A stretch of 64,000 nucleotides of DNA from Segatella hominis. Lineage in GTDB: Bacteria > Bacteroidota > Bacteroidia > Bacteroidales > Bacteroidaceae. Positions 1-7,065 of this stretch are shown here, in pieces. The translations under genes were made by a program, and so were the position numbers. The notes beneath the pieces were generated by a model. The model saw only the letters and a program-made list of their open reading frames with translations. It did no database searches and was not told the origin of the DNA. Position 1 is the stretch's first letter, and every line of letters begins with the position of its first letter. The stretch spans positions 663,501 to 727,500 of the forward strand of contig NZ_CP137559.1 of the NCBI RefSeq assembly GCF_019249725.2. Direction: 5' to 3'.

Positions 1-2
1 AG

Positions 3-191
3 GGGAACGTGCCAGAATCTGGCATATTGGCATCGGTGAAGCCAATAGAGAGTGTCGGCAAAGCTACCGTGAAAGCCATCTATACGCTAAACGGCACAAA
101 AGTGAACTCTCTGCAACACGGAATAAACATCGTGAAAATGAGCGACGGCACCGTGCGCAAGGTGATGACCAAAGGTTATAAAAATCGTTGA
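3..191 (+). CDS. 3' end of a secreted protein, C-terminal sorting-like domain (partial)
   Basis: The reading frame is open from the left edge and stops at 191, so only about the last 62 residues are present. A GTG at 9 is in frame but there is no sign it is a true start. The tail has the pattern of Bacteroidetes type IX secretion type A sorting domains: a strand ending in IYTLNGTKV, then HGINIVKMSDG, then a final basic strand KVMTK. Proteins with this tail are exported across the outer membrane and attached to the surface or released. The catalytic or binding part lies outside the window, so the function is unknown. Confidence is good for coding, moderate for the domain. Confidence 0.6.
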   Translation, partial: GNVPESGILASVKPIESVGKATVKAIYTLNGTKVNSLQHGINIVKMSDGTVRKVMTKGYKNR

Positions 192-244
192 TTATAAAAC
201 CCGAACATAAAAGGTTTGGCACGCGGATTTCGCAGATACAACAA

Positions 245-283
245 GGGTCTATATGCCACAATCAATAGGTGGCATATAGACCC
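245..283. terminator. hairpin, possible terminator of a leftward transcript
   Basis: GGGTCTATATGCCAC (245-259) pairs perfectly with 269-283 around a 9-nt loop. Read on the minus strand the stem is followed by TTGTTGT, a weak U-rich tail. It lies about 50 bp beyond the stop of the partial gene and about 220 bp downstream of a minus-strand -7 box, so it could end either transcript. Confidence 0.45.
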
Positions 284-503
284 TATAAGGAGGTTACTGT
301 TCACTGAGCGCATGGTAATACTGTAGTTAATCATACTTTGTGTGTGTTTATATGGTTGATATTTCAATTCCCCAGAAGCCTCATTTCTTGCCCTTATTTT
401 GGTCGTCATTGATGTCCGGCGCCTGACATCGAATAAGACCAGGATGTGTCGTCTATGAAGACCGACTTTCGGTACAAGAGAAGCTTTCTTTCGATTGCTG
501 GTG

Positions 504-511
504 CAAAGGTA
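504..511 (-). promoter_or_regulatory. -7 promoter box, minus strand
   Basis: TACCTTTG on the minus strand fits the Bacteroidetes consensus TAnnTTTG. No convincing gene lies downstream; the first structure is the hairpin at 245-283. It may drive a small untranslated RNA of roughly 250 nt. Confidence 0.4.
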
Positions 512-674
512 CAACAATTTGGAGTTGAAAACAAATTTTTCCGCTATAGATTTTTTAGGGGTGTCTGTAAGTTCCTAACTGATAGTGCTTTACAATGATA
601 TTTCGGAAATCAATTGCTGCATTTTGACTGATTTTGAAGAAAATGAAGGCTTGTGACTCAGAATTTTAGAAAAG

Positions 675-832
675 CGGTCATTTCCGGTCATGGTCATTTT
701 CGGTCAAAATCATTTTCGGGGGCGCTCGGTCATTCTATATTATAATATAAATATATTTATATTATAATATAGCCCATTTTGACCGATTTCATTTTCATTT
801 TGACCGAAAATGACCATGACCGATTTTGACCG
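675..832. repeat. GGTCA-rich inverted repeat around a 38-nt perfect AT palindrome
   Basis: Positions 685-710 are an exact 26-nt reverse complement of 797-822. Between them 735-772 is a perfect 38-nt palindrome made only of A and T except for its end bases. CGGTCA (or TGACCG) recurs at least seven times, as direct repeats within each arm and inverted between arms. The whole could fold into a cruciform or a long RNA stem. Iteron-like clusters of this kind can bind replication or partition proteins, but nothing here proves a function. No gene overlaps it. Confidence 0.8.
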
Positions 833-1176
833 GATTTTGTTTTCTTCATAGCAAGTGTCTTAGTGTATAAGATGTAATTAGAAGTGCTTGACTATCAGTG
901 TGTTATGTGATTATTTGAACCCTCTTTTTCTCTCCTAAAAAATCTTATTCTTATATGCTCCTGTCTCTCAAATTCAAAGAAAATCCATGTTCAATATCCA
1001 TTTCTTGCCTATCATTTTGTTGCGTTTCTTTACTAAAACTGTATTTTGGGGTACTTGTTTTTGCATTTATGCTTCATTTTTTCGCCATTTTCGAGGTCTT
1101 AAATCGCAAAAATAGCCTCAAAAATAACTTTTACGTTAAAAAAATAATAAAATTCGATATTATATAAAAGATTTAT

Positions 1177-1184
1177 TATCTTTG
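1177..1184 (+). promoter_or_regulatory. -7 promoter box upstream of higBA
   Basis: TATCTTTG matches TAnnTTTG. An ATG at 1194 follows at the usual distance but its frame closes after six codons (MKYGTF), and the recognisable toxin sequence begins over 300 bp further on. Confidence 0.5.
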
Positions 1185-1503
1185 CCAAAAGATATGAAAT
1201 ACGGAACATTTTAGATGCTGATAAACATATAGAGTGAATTAGAATTACCCCCAAGTGGCGGAGTTAAGTACTTAATTATGAGTGATTTATAAATCCTAAC
1301 TCATGGGGGTTGAATCAACCATGGGCAGTAATACGTAAATTAGAGAGGGAACAATTATTGTGTATTTATACTATGATAAGAAATCCCTATTTATGGAGCG
1401 TTTTTCGGCTTATTCTTTCACTTAAGAGCTCAAAACTGCGGATTTTTTCACAAAAACCCCTTATTTTGAACTCAAATATATAGGTTTTCAGGAGCGAATT
1501 CGA

Positions 1504-1713
1504 GTGATAGACCTTATGATATCGGAAGATAACGTTCAAGGCCTATGGAAATATAATTCTCTCAATTATGAACGGTTAGAAGGAAACAAAGAAGGATTGT
1601 CCTCGGTAAGAGTGAATGATCAGTATCGAATAGAATTTGAAGAAGAATTTGAGGATGGTCAGACTATTGCAACCATATGTAATATAACAGAATTGTCAAA
1701 CCATTATAAATGA
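1504..1713 (+). CDS. higB: HigB-like RelE/ParE-family toxin, probably 5'-truncated
   Basis: The 69-residue product matches the C-terminal two thirds of Bacteroidetes HigB toxins, which are ribosome-dependent mRNA interferases of about 100 residues. The core SLNYERLEGNKEGLSSVRVNDQYRIEF and the ending ICNITELSNHYK are characteristic. The usual N-terminal helix region of about 30-35 residues is not found: upstream in frame a stop lies at 1423-1425 and the codons between do not resemble the family, apart from a possible FQERIRVIDLM. A GTG at 1504 with AGGAG nine bases upstream could start a short protein. It sits 7 bp before higA in the usual toxin-antitoxin order. Likely a decayed or inactive toxin with an intact antitoxin. 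Confidence 0.6.
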   Translation: MIDLMISEDNVQGLWKYNSLNYERLEGNKEGLSSVRVNDQYRIEFEEEFEDGQTIATICNITELSNHYK

Positions 1714-1720
1714 TACAGTT

Positions 1721-2065
1721 ATGAGCAACGATAAAAAAACAATAAAGGGAATGCAAGCAAACGAGATGACTCCGGCTTTTCCTACGCATCCTGGAGATGT
1801 TTTGAAGGATGAAATAGAATATCGTGGAATTTCTCAGCGACAGTTGGCGGAGGAAATGGGGATTGCCTATTCTGCTCTGAACGAAATTCTGAATACACGT
1901 CGCCCTGTGACGGAAAAAACAGCTCTGCTCTTTGAGGCTGCACTTGGAGTGAATGCTGAGCCTTTGTTGAAAATGCAGATGAGATATAATCTGCAATCAA
2001 CAAAAAATGATTCAACCTTTATGGCCAGATTGGCAAAAGTTAGAAGGGTGGCTGCAGCCTTGTAA
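1721..2065 (+). CDS. higA: HigA-family antitoxin (XRE helix-turn-helix)
   Basis: This 114-residue protein has the HigA signature: a THPGDVLKDEIEYRGISQ stretch followed by the helix-turn-helix RQLAEEMGIAYSALNEILNTRRPVTEKTA (about residues 40-70) and an LFEAALGVNAEPLL helix. Family members bind and neutralise HigB and repress their own promoter as dimers. It starts with ATG 7 bp after the HigB stop, consistent with co-translation. The length is normal, so the antitoxin appears intact although its partner looks truncated. Alternative: a solitary XRE regulator. Confidence 0.85.
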   Translation: MSNDKKTIKGMQANEMTPAFPTHPGDVLKDEIEYRGISQRQLAEEMGIAYSALNEILNTRRPVTEKTALLFEAALGVNAEPLLKMQMRYNLQSTKNDSTFMARLAKVRRVAAAL

Positions 2066-2103
2066 AATAGCAAGTTTTTAAAGGATGCAGAAGTATAAAC
2101 TTT

Positions 2104-2193
2104 AACGAAGCGCTTTATTGAGGTCTAATGATGCGCTTCGTTAGGTGTTAATGATGCGCTTCTTTAAGGTGCAATGATGCGCATCTTTAAGTC
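2104..2193 (+). repeat. 24-bp tandem repeat with hairpin after higA
   Basis: Three near-identical units beginning at 2125, 2149 and 2173 share TAATGATGCGC followed by a TTAAG/TTAGG tail. In addition AACGAAGCGC (2104-2113) is an exact reverse complement of 2133-2142, giving a 10-bp stem that may end the higBA transcript. Confidence 0.7.
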
Positions 2194-2247
2194 ATGTTGT
2201 TTCTCTATAAGCTATATCCTTGAAAATCAATAACTTTCGGCAAAGAT

Positions 2248-2727
2248 TCAATATGACTTGAGCACTATTTCTGCTACCTTTTCCAACCATTCTTTATCAA
2301 TACTATCGAAGGTGTTGAGGTGTTCGCTGTCAATGTCCAGTACGGCGATGACCTCACCATTTCTAATGACAGGCACTACTATCTCTGAGCGAGAAGCACT
2401 ACTGCAAGCTATATGACCAGGAAACTTTTCTACATCTTCTACAACGATGGTTTCTGCCTTGTCCCAAGCTGTGCCACAAACTCCCTTGCCCCGTTTGATG
2501 CGGGTACAAGCCAAAGGTCCTTGGAAAGGTCCTAATACAAGGTTTTCATCAATGACGCGATAGAAACCTACCCACCAGAAATGAAAGGTATCCATGATGC
2601 ATGCTGAAATATTTGCCATATTGGCGATGATGTCGCTTTCGCCCTCTATGAGCGATTGAAGCTGAGGGATGAGAGTGGCGTAAAGTTCTGCCTTCGTTTC
2701 TCCTTTTATTATAAGATGTTTTGCCAT
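2248..2727 (-). CDS. msrC: free methionine-R-sulfoxide reductase (GAF domain)
   Basis: A single GAF domain of 159 residues matching the fRMsr family, which reduces free methionine-R-sulfoxide in the cytosol and protects against oxidation. Diagnostic segments are GPFQGPLACTRIKRGKGVCG (around 66-85) and FPGHIACSSASRSEIVVP. The three conserved cysteines are C74, C84 and C108, with the same spacing as C84, C94 and C118 in the E. coli enzyme; C108 corresponds to the catalytic residue. The length is normal. It is monocistronic with its own -7 box 33 bp upstream. The closely related fold of plain GAF sensors is unlikely because all three cysteines are present. Confidence 0.9.
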   Translation of the reverse strand: MAKHLIIKGETKAELYATLIPQLQSLIEGESDIIANMANISACIMDTFHFWWVGFYRVIDENLVLGPFQGPLACTRIKRGKGVCGTAWDKAETIVVEDVEKFPGHIACSSASRSEIVVPVIRNGEVIAVLDIDSEHLNTFDSIDKEWLEKVAEIVLKSY

Positions 2728-2759
2728 GATGAAAATGTTTTGTCTTGTTGATGTCTATG

Positions 2760-2767
2760 CAAAGTTA
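2760..2767 (-). promoter_or_regulatory. -7 promoter box of the fRMsr gene
   Basis: TAACTTTG on the minus strand, 33 bp before the start codon, fits TAnnTTTG. Confidence 0.7.
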
Positions 2768-2774
2768 CTGATTT

Positions 2775-2820
2775 TCCTAAAAATAGGGGGCTAAGAATGG
2801 GTTAAATCTTCTAAAAAAGT
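2775..2820 (+). repeat. isolated copy of the 33-bp repeat
   Basis: One full unit plus the start of a second (CTAAAAATAGGGGG, CTAAGAATGGGTTAAATCT, then TCTAAAA). The same unit is tandemly repeated at 5651-5764. The copy lies in the divergent region between the fRMsr gene and the unknown cassette. Confidence 0.7.
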
Positions 2821-2970
2821 AAAGTCTATCCGCTAAGAAAGTAGATGGTAAGCTGGCAAGTTCTCAATAAAAATGCAAAAAACTAAGGGGTAGGCTTCAT
2901 AATGATCAACTCATAGCCTGACTTCACTAATTTTTTCGTCCTAAAATTTGTGAATATCGAATTAAAATGT

Positions 2971-2978
2971 TATCTTTG
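2971..2978 (+). promoter_or_regulatory. -7 promoter box of the unknown two-gene cassette
   Basis: TATCTTTG fits TAnnTTTG. Its position rules out the upstream GTG at 2950 as a start and supports ATG 2998 or 3004. Confidence 0.7.
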
Positions 2979-2997
2979 CCATGTGTTTTTTAAAAAT

Positions 2998-3384
2998 ATG
3001 ATTATGGAATATCAATGGTTTGAAGAATTGCCACCGAGTTGTCCGCCATTTGACTCTGTTGAATGCAATGGTACTTATTTCCGTGTATCCTATGGAAATC
3101 CTGCGGAATCAGAGGACTTTTTCTCTCAAAAACGATTGGCACCAAATAAAGTTTTTAAAGGAGAAGGTATTGATGATTGTATAGTGAGAGCAGTATCTGT
3201 CTTTTCCTTATTGGAGGATGCAAAAAGACTATTGAAACTCCCAAAGTTCAAGCATGCCAATATAGCGGAGGTAAGCCTTCGGACAATGGATGGAAAAATT
3301 AAGAAGACATTCAAAAACTCTCATTATTCTTGGTGGAGAAGCAAAGCGTTTGATATTAAAAAGGCAAAAACAATAGAATTATGA
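2998..3384 (+). CDS. protein of unknown function, first gene of a two-gene cassette
   Basis: I do not recognise this 128-residue protein. It has no signal peptide or membrane segment, and is rich in aromatic residues and lysine (EYQWFEELPPSCPPF near the start, SHYSWWRSKAFDIKKAK near the end). The start at 2998 (or 3004) is chosen because the -7 box at 2971-2978 lies inside a longer open frame that begins at 2950. Its stop overlaps the start of the next gene by 4 bp (ATGA), so the two are probably translationally coupled and act together. Small overlapping pairs like this are often toxin/immunity or defence genes, but there is no direct evidence here. Confidence 0.65.
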   Translation: MIMEYQWFEELPPSCPPFDSVECNGTYFRVSYGNPAESEDFFSQKRLAPNKVFKGEGIDDCIVRAVSVFSLLEDAKRLLKLPKFKHANIAEVSLRTMDGKIKKTFKNSHYSWWRSKAFDIKKAKTIEL

Positions 3385-3812
3385 ATATGAAACAATCCAA
3401 GCTAAAAGTAGATAGCATACTGGAGTACTACGACAATCCTCAATTGCTAACCGCAAGGGATTGTTTTGATACGTTGTATTTGTGTTTGCTGTATGAAGAT
3501 ACTCCCGAATGCAAATATACGGCAATTCGTATTTCCAGTAAGAGATTGCAGGATTTCTGCATGGGAAAGAAAGACCTGCGCTCCTTGTTCTTGTCTCCTG
3601 AAGGAGATAAGGAGTACTTTAATGTGAGAGGGGCTGATAATAACCTTGTGCTGGATTTGAAAATCAATACTACAATACCTGAAGATCGTTTGCCAGATGA
3701 AGGTTATTATCTGGAAACTTCAGGTAAGGAAAGCATTGTTGTTAATATCCCAGTTAAAGATAAAGGTCTGTTTACTGAAATAGTCAGAAAGTTTGGTTGG
3801 GCTTGTATGTAG
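3381..3812 (+). CDS. protein of unknown function, second gene of the cassette (DUF6575-like?)
   Basis: A 143-residue cytosolic protein without a signal peptide. The segment YDNPQLLTARDCFDTLYLCLLYED followed by AIRISSKRLQDFCMGKKDLRSLFLSPE resembles small Bacteroidetes proteins of a domain-of-unknown-function type (perhaps DUF6575); that assignment is from memory and weak. It overlaps the preceding gene by 4 bp and forms a two-gene unit with it. A second in-frame ATG lies two codons in. Confidence 0.6.
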   Translation: MNMKQSKLKVDSILEYYDNPQLLTARDCFDTLYLCLLYEDTPECKYTAIRISSKRLQDFCMGKKDLRSLFLSPEGDKEYFNVRGADNNLVLDLKINTTIPEDRLPDEGYYLETSGKESIVVNIPVKDKGLFTEIVRKFGWACM

Positions 3813-3839
3813 TTGTATAGAAGTGTCATTATTTAAAGA

Positions 3840-4391
3840 ATGGAATATATGGCAGATAAAGATATGAAATGGAAGACGCTCTCGCAGAAATATCTGATAG
3901 AGAAGCCTTGGCTCACGGCGCGTGTTGATAAGGTGCAGTTGCCAACAGGGGTTATCATTGACGAATATTATGTGCTGGAATATCCTGATTGGGTGAATAC
4001 CATTGCCATTACGAAGGACGGAAAGTTTGTGTTTGTTCGACAGTATCGTTATGCATTAGGAAAGACGGTGAACGAACTTTGCGCTGGAGTGGTGGAGAAG
4101 GGGGAAGACCCGATGGATGCTGCCAAGCGAGAACTGCTGGAAGAAACTGGATTTGGTGGTGGTAACTGGCAGAAGTGGATGACAATCTCTGCTAATCCAA
4201 GTACGCATACCAATCTGACTCACTGCTATTTAGCCACGGATGTTGAACCTTTAGGTGAACAGCATCTTGATCAAGGTGAAGACTTGGAACCTCGTATGTT
4301 CTCCCGTGAGGAAGTATTGGATATGCTACAGAAAGGGGAGATTTGGCAGGCTTTGATGGCTGCTCCACTATGGAAGTATTTTGCAAACTAA
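3840..4391 (+). CDS. Nudix hydrolase, ADP-ribose pyrophosphatase-like
   Basis: A 183-residue protein with a complete Nudix box GX5EX7REUXEEXGU from G83 to F105 (E89, R97, E98, E101, E102), the magnesium-binding catalytic helix. The N-terminal beta-strand region with LEYPDWVNTIAITKDGKFVFVRQYRY and the PSTHTNLTHCYLA loop resemble ADP-ribose and nucleotide-sugar pyrophosphatases, which clear reactive ADP-ribose in the cytosol. Substrate cannot be fixed from sequence. ATG 3840 is the first start; ATG 3849 and 3864 are alternatives. It runs into the next gene with only 16 bp between, so the two are probably co-transcribed. Confidence 0.85.
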   Translation: MEYMADKDMKWKTLSQKYLIEKPWLTARVDKVQLPTGVIIDEYYVLEYPDWVNTIAITKDGKFVFVRQYRYALGKTVNELCAGVVEKGEDPMDAAKRELLEETGFGGGNWQKWMTISANPSTHTNLTHCYLATDVEPLGEQHLDQGEDLEPRMFSREEVLDMLQKGEIWQALMAAPLWKYFAN

Positions 4392-4407
4392 ACGTTGTTT
4401 TTGTGAT

Positions 4408-5556
4408 ATGGATTTACGTTTGTCGGTTATATCAATAGTTGCGATGATTGCATTGCCTGTCTTCTCTCAGGAAGATAGCATCAAGACCGTTCATCGCATT
4501 GCTGCAGATGCTGTTCCTGCTACCATCTTCCATACCAACGAGTTTCTGCGTGGTGGAAATGAGGAGATTAGGACGATGAACCACGATATGACCTTTACGC
4601 TTAAATATGCTTTTATGAATAGAGATGAGGTGCGACCGGGGGCTATTCATCAGGGAGTGTATCAGGGTGTGGGCTTGGCAAGGCATGAGTTCAACCGATG
4701 GCTGGCAAACCCTATCTCTGTTTATCTGTTCCAAGGTGCGCCTATCGTGAATTTCTCGCGCAGGGTTTCGCTCAATTATGAATGGAACTTAGGTATGGCA
4801 TTTGGGTGGAATGGATATGATGAACAGAACAATCCAGAAAACAAGGTTATCGGTTCGAAAGTAACTGCTTATATTGATGCTGATCTTTACGTCAGATGGA
4901 TGCTCTCTAAGGCCTTTGACTTGAATGCCGGTATCTCGTTGAGTCATTTCTCTAATGGCAATACCACCTATCCTAATATGGGACTGAATACGGGTGGTAT
5001 CCGGTTGGGATTGGCTTATTACATCAACCGGCAACCATTGACTGTGCCGAAGGTGGAGCGGGAAAAGTTGCCAGACTGCCGTGGTTTTTATGCAGATGTG
5101 ATTCTGTATGGTGCCTGGAAGCAGGGCGTAGGGTATGATGGTTATGATCATTATCTGTTGCCTGGAAAATATGGCGTAATGGGCTTCAATGTCAATCCGA
5201 TGTATCGGCTGAATCCGTGGCTCAGTTTAGGAGCATCGCTTGATGGCGTGTACGATCGTTCGGCAGGCAGGGAGAATGATCCCTGGGGCGAGGATGTGAA
5301 TCATAAGTTTAGTACTCAGGCTGGTTTGGGTCTTTCGGCTCGTGGCGAATTTGCCATGCCTTATTTCAGCATCAACTTCGGTGCAGGAACCTATCTGCTT
5401 GGCAATCGCAACGATTTCAGAGGTGTATATGAAGTACTTGCCTTGAAGATTCATGTCACCAAACGTGCTATGCTCCATATCGGCTATAGTCTTGTGGATT
5501 TCAAAACTCCCAATAATCTGATGCTCGGATTGGGGTGGCGTTTTGGCGGCAAGTAA
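4408..5556 (+). CDS. PagL-type lipid A deacylase / acyloxyacyl hydrolase, outer membrane
   Basis: A 382-residue protein starting MDLRLSVISIVAMIALPVFSQ, a clear signal peptide; an upstream in-frame ATG at 4381 lies inside the Nudix gene and would spoil the signal. Amphipathic strands throughout point to an outer-membrane beta-barrel. The motif SHFSNGNTTYPNMGLN (H180, S182, N183) matches the active-site strand of PagL-like 3-O-deacylases, which remove acyl chains from lipid A and alter its immune activity. The protein is about twice the size of Pseudomonas PagL, as is usual for the Bacteroidetes family. A GGCGGC/GCCGCC stem (5545-5563) spans the stop codon. Confidence 0.75.
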   Translation: MDLRLSVISIVAMIALPVFSQEDSIKTVHRIAADAVPATIFHTNEFLRGGNEEIRTMNHDMTFTLKYAFMNRDEVRPGAIHQGVYQGVGLARHEFNRWLANPISVYLFQGAPIVNFSRRVSLNYEWNLGMAFGWNGYDEQNNPENKVIGSKVTAYIDADLYVRWMLSKAFDLNAGISLSHFSNGNTTYPNMGLNTGGIRLGLAYYINRQPLTVPKVEREKLPDCRGFYADVILYGAWKQGVGYDGYDHYLLPGKYGVMGFNVNPMYRLNPWLSLGASLDGVYDRSAGRENDPWGEDVNHKFSTQAGLGLSARGEFAMPYFSINFGAGTYLLGNRNDFRGVYEVLALKIHVTKRAMLHIGYSLVDFKTPNNLMLGLGWRFGGK

Positions 5557-5881
5557 TGCCGCCATCTTTCGCCAGCTATGTAGTTTGTTTAGATTAATTG
5601 TATAAGAGTGTCGTAATGTATTGATAATTAAGTATAAAAGTGCTAGTTTTTCTAAAATTAGGGGCTAAGAATGGGTTAAATCTTCTAAAATTAGGGGGCT
5701 AAGAATGAGTCAAACCTTCTAAAATTAGGGGCTAAGAATGAGCCAACCTTCTATAATTAGGGGCAGTCCAACTCGGATGCCTCTCTTATAAAAAGACTCC
5801 AAGCTGGACTTTCGTCATTCTTATCTCTCTCTCTTATATTACTATAGGCATCTGTTTTTATCTAAAAGAATATGCTGCTGA
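5557..5881. other. intergenic region with tandem repeats between convergent genes
   Basis: No gene. The stretch holds the 33-bp tandem repeat (5651-5764) and a weak AGTCCA (5765-5770) / TGGACT (5815-5820) stem. It separates the rightward PagL-like gene from the leftward VOC gene, so it probably contains their transcript ends. Confidence 0.6.
5651..5764 (+). repeat. tandem repeat, about 3.5 units of 32-34 bp
   Basis: Units start at 5651, 5684, 5718 and 5750 (the last partial). Each begins TCTAAAATTAGGGG and continues CTAAGAATG with a variable GGTTAAA or AGTCAAA tail. There are no unique spacers, so it is not a CRISPR array. A further copy lies at 2775-2820, showing that the unit is dispersed. 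Confidence 0.85.
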
Positions 5882-6271
5882 TTAGAGCTTTTCGCAGAAT
5901 TCGATTTTCTCCTTGTTAGGACCCTCAATAGTGAAGAACTTTACGCCGTTCTCCCAGAAAGGAAGACCATTTACCTGCTGATCCAGCATCTTGAAGGTGC
6001 CGGCTTCCTTCACTACCTGGAAAAGATCCTCTATGTCCTTTACATCAATGGCGATGTGGTCGATGGCTCCATATTCCATCTTTGCCTGATGGTTCTGATA
6101 GGTCTCGATGATGAGATTGTGGAGCTGGAGGAAGGCTACTTCCTCGGTGCCGTTTACTGTGCGAAGGGCTGTCTCGAAGCCTAGAGCATGATAAAACTCA
6201 ATGGTCTTGTTGATGTCGTTGGTAGGAATGCCGATGTGCTGCACGCCTGTTGTAAAATCTTTAATCTTCAT
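5882..6271 (-). CDS. VOC (glyoxalase/bleomycin resistance) family protein
   Basis: A 129-residue single VOC module: QHIGIPTNDINKTIEFYHALGF at the start, IDHIAIDVKDIEDL in the middle and FFTIEGPNKEKIEFCEKL at the end, the paired beta-alpha-beta-beta-beta units with the usual His and Glu metal-ligand positions (H12, E125). Family members include lyases, dioxygenases and binding proteins; the substrate is not predictable. It is the last gene of a leftward run with the outer-membrane protein and fructokinase upstream (56 bp gap), which may place it in the hexitol locus. Confidence 0.75.
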   Translation of the reverse strand: MKIKDFTTGVQHIGIPTNDINKTIEFYHALGFETALRTVNGTEEVAFLQLHNLIIETYQNHQAKMEYGAIDHIAIDVKDIEDLFQVVKEAGTFKMLDQQVNGLPFWENGVKFFTIEGPNKEKIEFCEKL

Positions 6272-6327
6272 AAGAATTTGTGTTTAGATGATTGTTATGA
6301 TAAAACTTTCTGTGTTTTTTTGAAGAT

Positions 6328-7062
6328 TTAGAAGCGGATGATTTCTGCTCCAATCTGGAAATAACTCTGGTTGCTCTGCGGATTCCACATGCCCTTTACG
6401 TAAACCGGAACGGTGTAGTTGCCGAGCTTGAGGTCGTGGGTGGCTTGCAACGATACGTGAACGATGCCTGCCGTGGTTCCGAAGAAGTGAGCATCCTCGC
6501 CAGCTCTGTTCAGGGCGAAGGCTCCACCTACTCCTGCATCAATCTTCCAGCCATCCTTCTGGTAGATAGGGTATTCCGCATAGGCGAAGGTGGAATATTT
6601 CTGCTCGGTATTGTCGCTGTTGCGGTCGCGTCCGAAGACTACCGTTGACCAGCTCAGGAGCAGTGGAAATTTCTCGTCCTGAAACCGGTAGCTCAATGTT
6701 GCATCGAGGAATCGGCCCGTGGTATGGGCAGAGTAGTTCCAGTATTCCTTATTATTATAGTTGGCGCCAGGGGAGAAGTTGTAGGTATCCCACAGGGCGA
6801 ATCCCCAACCGCCAGCCTTCAGATTCAGATAATGGTTAAACTCCTTGTAGGAGCCTTCCGAGTTGCAGCCACCCCAAAGTCCTATGGTAACGTGATCGTT
6901 GACCATCGTATAGCTCAGGTCGGTGAGGAGGACGATGCCGTCGGAAACTTCCATGCCACGCCACAGATGGTTGTTCTGCACGTTGGCTTTCAGATGGAGC
7001 TGTGCCTGGGCATTTCCCAGGCAAGCAGCCATCATCAAAACAATAACTACAATTCTTTTCAT
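6328..7062 (-). CDS. outer-membrane beta-barrel protein, putative porin
   Basis: A 244-residue protein with signal peptide MKRIVVIVLMMAACLGNAQA. The mature part begins with HLKANVQNNHLWRGMEVSDG, a first-strand pattern seen in putative small porins of the TorF/TIGR02001 kind, and then alternates hydrophobic and polar residues, ending in a strand that finishes with an aromatic residue (IGAEIIRF), as barrel-assembly substrates do. It starts only 3 bp after the fructokinase stop and so shares its transcript. It may be the outer-membrane entry route for the hexitol; that is inference from position. Confidence 0.65.
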   Translation of the reverse strand: MKRIVVIVLMMAACLGNAQAQLHLKANVQNNHLWRGMEVSDGIVLLTDLSYTMVNDHVTIGLWGGCNSEGSYKEFNHYLNLKAGGWGFALWDTYNFSPGANYNNKEYWNYSAHTTGRFLDATLSYRFQDEKFPLLLSWSTVVFGRDRNSDNTEQKYSTFAYAEYPIYQKDGWKIDAGVGGAFALNRAGEDAHFFGTTAGIVHVSLQATHDLKLGNYTVPVYVKGMWNPQSNQSYFQIGAEIIRF

Positions 7063-7065
7063 GGT

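Larger units (their letters stand above)
192..1503. other. gene-poor stretch between the partial gene and higBA
   Basis: About 1.3 kb without a convincing gene. It holds a 15-bp stem hairpin (245-283), a minus-strand -7 promoter box (504-511), a large inverted repeat (675-832), a plus-strand -7 box (1177-1184) and a possible RNA stem (1247-1310: ACCCCCA with TGGGGGT and GAGTTA with TAACTC). Short open frames here (176-517 minus, 955-1167 plus) have no recognisable composition or motifs. The high A+T content and repeats are typical of accessory DNA. Confidence 0.6.

Noticed and set aside
176..517. 113-codon minus-strand open frame
   Set aside because: Its first codons lie in and upstream of the -7 box and the frame runs through the terminator-like hairpin; no protein-like composition. 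An RNA is more likely if anything is expressed.
955..1167. 70-codon open frame in the gene-poor region
   Set aside because: Low-complexity, hydrophobic, A+T driven, no promoter at a useful distance and no recognisable motif.
5651..5764. Possible CRISPR array
   Set aside because: Units are contiguous with no unique spacers and no cas genes are in the window.
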